Below are positions 59,046-64,000 of a DNA stretch of 64,000 nucleotides, piece after piece; within the stretch, counting starts at the first letter, position 1, and each line of letters opens with the position of its first letter. The notes beneath the pieces are model-generated. The model was not told the DNA's origin. It made no database searches and saw only the letters and a list, made by a program, of their open reading frames with translations. The position numbers and the translations under genes were made by a program. This DNA comes from Perilla frutescens. Lineage: Eukaryota; Streptophyta; Magnoliopsida; Lamiales; Lamiaceae. The stretch is taken from positions 146,501-210,500 of the forward strand of contig BRKX01000002.1 in assembly GCA_026008535.1 (NCBI GenBank), read 5' to 3'.

Positions 59046-59441
59046 GGGATAAAATCCTCTAGTCCACTTTTCATGTCCCACTATTATGTCCCACAATAAA
59101 ATTTAATATTTTAAAAATATTTAGTACAAAAATAAATTTTATTATAGTATTACAAATCACAATCAACATTTATTGTTAAAAATTAATTTTTTTTAAAATT
59201 ATATACCATATTTTTGAAATAATCAATCATAATAACCAATTATATGAACTAAAAAACAAGAAATAAATATTAAAAAATAAATATAAACCCTAATTGGGTG
59301 GAATAAACCCTAAATAATAATTATAAAATTAAACTAAGCCATAACAAATTGAAATTGAAGAAAAAAATTGATAAAAATCGAATAAAAATTAAAATGGGAC
59401 ACCAAATGGGATAGAGAAAAGTGGGATAAGATTTCATTTGC
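59046..59441. mobile_element. 400-bp MITE, Mutator-like (copy 5)
   Basis: Inverted relative to 3144-3541. Flanks ACAAACCAA (59037-59045) and ACAAACTAA (59442-59450) agree at 8 of 9. Confidence 0.86.
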
Positions 59442-59788
59442 ACAAACTAATGGTACGAGAATGAATTTTTTCATTAAGCTCCTTGTCAAGAATAAATAAC
59501 AAGTTTTCTGTTTCATCACTACTCCACAACTAATCCCTTTAAACGCTTGAATTTAAAATGAGGCTAATGGCAAGAAAATCTCTAATATCAAAAAGTTCTC
59601 TGGACAAATACATAAGCAATTGCCCAATGTGTGGAACCCAATTCTGCTGAACTTGCCTGAACAATATACAAATTACACACTTGTGCTATGTATACACAGG
59701 AATGTGATGGCCAAAGTTCTTACGGAAAGACTCTTGTAAGCTAAACGCGTGAAAAACGAATGTGGTAGAAGTCAAAACAACGAAAACC

Positions 59789-60230
59789 TCAATAGTCGAG
59801 AATATTGGCAAACCGGTACGTCTCCTTGAGCATCTCTCCAGGAAGAGTAGGCAATCCGAGTTTCATAGAAGCCTACAATCATTTAATAATAGTAAGTATA
59901 ATAACTGAGCCATTTTGCAAGAAATTAAGGAAACAAATGGATCAAGATATGTTTCTGTCACGTTATAAGGTATCAATATATGTAAAGCATACTGCACTAG
60001 CCTAAATTTTGTGATACATGCATACAGCTCGTAAAATAGTATCTTTCAATGGGTAGAACACTATGTAGCACTTTGACCAATCTCTAGCCCAAACTAAGAT
60101 AATGAGTGATCGTATGAAGAGGCTATAAAGATACCTGGAACGAAGCTAAGCAAACCCAGTCCTGAGGGGCCATAAGCTTGAGAGAGCTCCCCTCCCATGT
60201 GACCAGTGAAGATGAAAATTGCAAGCAAGT
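59789..60230 (-). pseudogene. TMEM230-like 3' exons, frameshifted
   Basis: On the minus strand an exon ending at 60135 reads 'FIFTGHMGGELSQAYGPSGL' then 'GLLSFVP'. A GT-AG intron (60134-59873) joins it in frame to 59872-59789, which reads 'GFYETRIAYSSWRDAQG' and, after a shift of one frame, 'YRFANILDY' and a stop. The PGFY..RIAYY...G..GY....IPDY pattern is the C-terminus of the TMEM230/DUF872 small membrane proteins of the secretory pathway. Upstream exons are missing: sequence changes to the LINE at about 60240. Frameshift and truncation mark a pseudogene or a transposon-borne fragment. Confidence 0.6.
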
Positions 60231-60239
60231 GCGGTCATA

Positions 60240-63200
60240 TTTATAATTTAATTCATCTGAACCGGCTTTCTATTTTGGTTATGATTGAGCCTAAGGTGGC
60301 ATTTGATCCTGATTTTTATGGTCGGCATTTTGGGATGTCTATCGTGGCTTAGAATTGTTCTAATCACATTTGGGTTTTTTATGCTTCTGATTTTTCTGTT
60401 TCTGTGGAGTTTGATTATGAACAGCTTCTGCATGTTCGTGTTGATTCTTAGCTTCTGAGCTGGCCTATATTTCTATCTTTGGTCTATGGTCGGTATTCTA
60501 GGGAGGATCGGTATGAGCTTTGGGAGCAGCTTCATGATATGACTTTACTGGTTGAGGGCCGGTCATAGCTTGTTGGAGGAGACTTCAACATTTTTTTTAC
60601 AAATGAGGAGGTGGAGAACGGAGTTTCTGATTAACATCACGAGATGATGGATTTTGGGAATGCCATCTCTGATTTTTGGTTCACTTAGGAGTGGCCGTCT
60701 ACTAGTTTGAGAGAGAGGTTGGATAGGATTTTGTTAGGAGAGTTCTGGACTTCCGTGTTTGCTGTGACTCGAGTTTCTCACTTGTCGAGACACATGTCTG
60801 ATCACGCCCCTCTGTTGGTCAGATGCCAGTTTCTTACTGAGATTCCCAAGTCTTCATTCTGGTTCCAGAATATGTGGGTGAGGCACCACACCTCTTGTGA
60901 TACTGTTATGGAGGAGTGGTCTGTTCCGTCTGGTTTTAGTGGCATGATAAACCTGCAGTGTAAGCTGAAGTGGGTGAGATAGTGTCTGAGATAGTGGAAC
61001 TGGGAGGTCTTTGGGGTTGTTGTTAACCGTGTCAGGCAGGTTGATGAGGCTGTGGTAGTTGCTCAGGCTGCTTATGATTCTTACCCTTTTTCTGAGACTC
61101 GTGCTGAGCTCAACCGATGTGTGGCTCAGTATGTCCTGAGGACGAAGATGGAGGAGGATTTTTAGCGGCAGAAGGCAGCGGTTAGATGGGTTGCGGAGGA
61201 GGAGAGGAACTCCAGATTATTTCAAGGTTGGGTGAAACAGAAACGGTACAAGTCTCGGATCCATGCGATTGAGGATGGCGAATGGGTGATTGATGATGAT
61301 GACGGAATTTGAGCTTCTGCAGTTGGATTCTTTCAGAGGCTTCTCTCGTTTGACATTCGTCAGTTGGCGGAGTCGGACTTTACCTGTCTTCAGGGGATCC
61401 TGATTGAGATGAAGACTGAAGGATTATGTGTTGTACCGGATATGGATGAGGTGTGGGCTACTGTGTTTGGGATCAGTGGTGACAGTACCTCGGGGCTGGA
61501 TAGATTTACTTCTTTATTCTTTTAGCACTGTTGGGATTTTATGGCTTGTGATATTGTAGGGGCGGTGGAGGATTTCTTCTCAAGTTCCTAAATGCCGCGC
61601 AACTTCACTACCACGACCATTATTGTTCCGCCTAAGAAGTAGAGGCCTGCTGCTTGGATGGATTATCGCCTGATATCCCTGTGTAACGTGACTAATAAAA
61701 TCATCACGAAGATTCTGACTGCTTGGTTGGCTCTGTTTTTGCCTGGCGTATTAGCTCCAAATTAGAGTGGCTTTGTTAAGGGTCGGTTGCTCAGCGATAA
61801 TATCTTGCTTGCACAGAAGATGATTTGTGACCTTCATGTCAGTCGTGAGGTCCCAAATATTGCTCTGAAGCTTGACATGATGAAAGCGTATGATAGAGTG
61901 CAGTGGCCTTTTCTTTTGGGCATTCTTAGGCATATGGGGTTCCCTTCAATGTAGATTGATATGATTAGCAGATGCATCAGTGATTGCTGGTTCTCGGTTC
62001 TTGTGAATAGGGCGCTGGCTGGTTTCTTTCCTTCTTCTTGAGGTCTGAGATAGAGAGATCCTCTATCTCTTTCTTTATTTATGCTGGCTGCTGATAATTT
62101 GTCGAGGATTTTGGATCATTTGATTTGTGGGGTCCTCGATATGGTGTTCAAGACACTGAAGTGGGGCTTTCCAGTGTCTCACCTCTCTTATGTTGATGAC
62201 ATTATTATCTTCAAGAGAGCTTCTTCGGATAGTTTAAGAAAGTTGATGGAGTATCTGGAGCATTATGTTGAGATCTCTGGTCAACTTGTGAACCGAGAGA
62301 AGAGCAGCTTTTATATTACTGAGAAGTTTGCACCGACATGGCAACATCAAATTCAGTTGGTTTGTGGGTATCAGCGTGGTTCGTTGCCTTTCACTTACCT
62401 GGGCGTGTCGATTTACAGAGGCTATCTGAAGTGTTCTCTTTTTCTGCCTATTCGACAGCGTTTGAGTGCCAGGATCCATAATTGGTCTCACCGGCATCTT
62501 TTCTTTGGCGGTAGATTGGCTCTCATCAAGAGCACTCTTGCCACTATCTTGCTCCACATCTTCCAGGTATGGATTCTCCTCAGGGGATGCTCTATCAACT
62601 TGAGCAGATGATCACTCGATTCTTCTGGAGGTCAGTAGAGGAACAGAGAAAGACGCATTAGATCAGCTGGGAGACTATTTTCTTGCCAATGTCTTAGGGT
62701 GGTTTAGGTATTTGGCGGTTTGATGACCTAGTCACAACGTTCACTTGGAAGATCTGGTGGAGGTTCAGAGCTCAGGATTCTCTATGGGCCCGGTATATGA
62801 GACATAAGTATTATGGTCCGTCTTATCCGGAGAGAGTGCCTTTACGTAAGTCCGATAGTAGGGTGTGGAAGAGGCTTGTCCGAGTTGGTGCACAGGCTCA
62901 GAAGCATATCAGGTAGACCTTGGGGTCCGATCAGGTAAGCTTCTGGGATGATATTTGGCTTGATAATTTACCTTTATCTGCGTACTGTCCTGCTACTGTG
63001 TTTGATCATCTCTCTGTTGATTGGTATTTTGATGGTGAGTCTTGGTCCATGCCGTGTGTGTATGCTCTTTGTGATCATTTTACTTTACCTGATGGATTGT
63101 TTGATTTGATAAGCCGGACTCATGTGCTGTGGGGGGAGAGGGATAGAATACGGTGGAATTTGACTTCTACTGGTGAGTTCTCTTTGTCCTCTACATGGGA

Positions 63201-63715
63201 TCAGGTCAGGTACCGGTGTCCTGAGCGGGCTATCTTTGGGTTCTTTTGGCATGATGGGCTTATTCCTACCATCTCTATTTTTCTCTGCCGTCTCATGCAT
63301 GGTCGTGTCCCTATTGATGTCAGATTATAGTCCTGTAAAATTCATTTAGCTTCCCGGTGTCAGTGTTGTGTGCATCCGCATATCGAGTCCATTGAGCATG
63401 TTTTTCTTTGGTCTGAGTCTGTGAAATTTGTGTGGGCTTTTGTTGCGTCTTGGTTCCATATTTCTATTCCATATGCACACACTATTTCACAGACTTTTAG
63501 GTTTTGGAGAAGATTGTTCCCTCGGGCTTCTTCGAAGCACATCAGCTTTCTTATTCCTTGTCTTGCCTTTTGGTTTATTTAGATGGAGAGAAACATCCGC
63601 AAGCACCACGGGTTCCTTTTTTTATCTCTCATATTGTTTGGCAGGTCCAGCGTCATCTTCACCTTCTGGTTTCTGCTGAGAAGCTCCTTCTCCAGCACTG
63701 GTTAGGCTGCTGTCC
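60240..63715 (+). mobile_element. degenerate, 5'-truncated LINE (ORF2)
   Basis: Relic of a plant L1-type non-LTR retrotransposon. In order: C-terminal part of the AP endonuclease ('VEGR..LVGGDFNIFF' about 60550, 'MSDHAPLLVRC' about 60795); reverse transcriptase from about 61590 ('TTTIIVPPKK', 'DYRLISLCNVTNKIITKIL', 'GFVKGRLLSDNILLAQ', 'ALKLDMMKAYDRV', catalytic YVDD at 62189-62200, 'LPFTYLGVSIYRG'); and a zf-RVT-like tail to about 63330 followed by 'CLAFWFI.MERNIRKHHG'. ORF1 and the endonuclease N-terminus are absent, the usual 5' truncation. The frame is broken by many stops, mostly TAG where Trp or Gln is expected, plus a few frameshifts. GC content is well above the local average. No poly(A) tail or target duplication identified. 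Confidence 0.88.
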
Positions 63716-63718
63716 GTA

Positions 63719-64000
63719 TGTAACGCCCCAATCCCGGGAGAAGGGTAGGGGACCGGTGCGTTACTTAGGGGAAGGGGGAAGGGGTTGTTGAACAGAAGCA
63801 ATCAAAGAAATAGGGTTAGTGCCCTAACAATTTGGGCAGCATAACCTCTATAAATGGATCAATCCACGCTTTTAAAGCGTATGAAATGACTCAAATCAGA
63901 TACCATGGCTCTTAGGATGAACCCAAGAAAGAATAACAAAGGCAAACTTCAATGTAAATAATAACAGTTCAAAGGTTAACTGTTAATAGGTTAGGAATGA
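63719..64000 (+). mobile_element. possible LTR start, cut by the window end
   Basis: TGTAACGCCCCAATCCCGGG directly follows the LINE tail and resembles the TGTAAC start of plant Gypsy LTRs (compare 31787). A TATA-like 'CTCTATAAATGG' lies near 63848. No second LTR or gag is in view, so it may also be LINE 3' UTR or other DNA. Confidence 0.3.

Noticed and set aside
44..63990. CRISPR array, bacterial operon or plasmid features
   Set aside because: Introns, plant transposons and plant gene families throughout; the spaced repeats seen are minisatellite or transposon-derived.

Overview
This is AT-rich nuclear DNA from a flowering plant, most likely a eudicot. Four plant enzyme or transporter genes with GT-AG introns sit far apart in a dense layer of plant transposable elements: Helitrons, hAT, Mutator-like (MULE), PIF/Harbinger and Tourist, Stowaway, a LINE and tRNA-derived SINEs. 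The proteins look like asterid, perhaps Lamiales, specialised-metabolism enzymes. That placement is inference only.

Recognisable genes, all on the + strand, are: an intronless BAHD acyltransferase (3715-5028); a class-II small-molecule O-methyltransferase with an in-frame stop and a damaged SAM loop (29506-30784); a seven-exon MATE transporter (37323-42333); and a two-exon cytochrome P450 resembling CYP706 (49286-51364). Hydroxylation, methylation, acylation and vacuolar or plasma-membrane export fit together as late steps of one pathway, so the window could be part of a loose biosynthetic cluster. Chance neighbourhood is not excluded. Gene fragments include a PPR fragment captured inside a MULE (about 35850-36293), a reverse-strand TMEM230-like terminal exon pair (59789-60230), two PIF/Harbinger ORF1 relics (24443-25623 and 57385-57818) and a degenerate LINE (about 60240-63715).

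Layout: 1-3700 holds low-complexity DNA and MITEs, followed by the BAHD gene. From 5.3 to 12.9 kb lie a MULE, an inverted-repeat MITE, a hAT and a 2.5-kb repeat element with a GC-rich minisatellite. From 12,973 to 18,965 a Helitron is inserted in opposite orientation into a sibling copy. From 19 to 28 kb lie Tourist, Harbinger and another Helitron. The OMT follows at 29.5-30.8 kb. From 31 to 37 kb there are Stowaway and MULE elements, including the Pack-MULE. The MATE gene (37.3-42.3 kb) carries a SINE and two hAT elements in its introns. From 42.4 to 49.1 kb there is dense MITE nesting, then the P450. From 51.7 kb to the end lie MULE, hAT, Helitron and Harbinger pieces and the LINE.

The most striking points are a hAT insertion whose 8-bp target duplication copies the splice acceptor of MATE exon 6; the self-nested Helitron with an exactly reconstructable empty site; the Pack-MULE carrying PPR coding sequence; and a dispersed, same-strand repeat that resembles the OMT upstream region and may mark lost gene copies.
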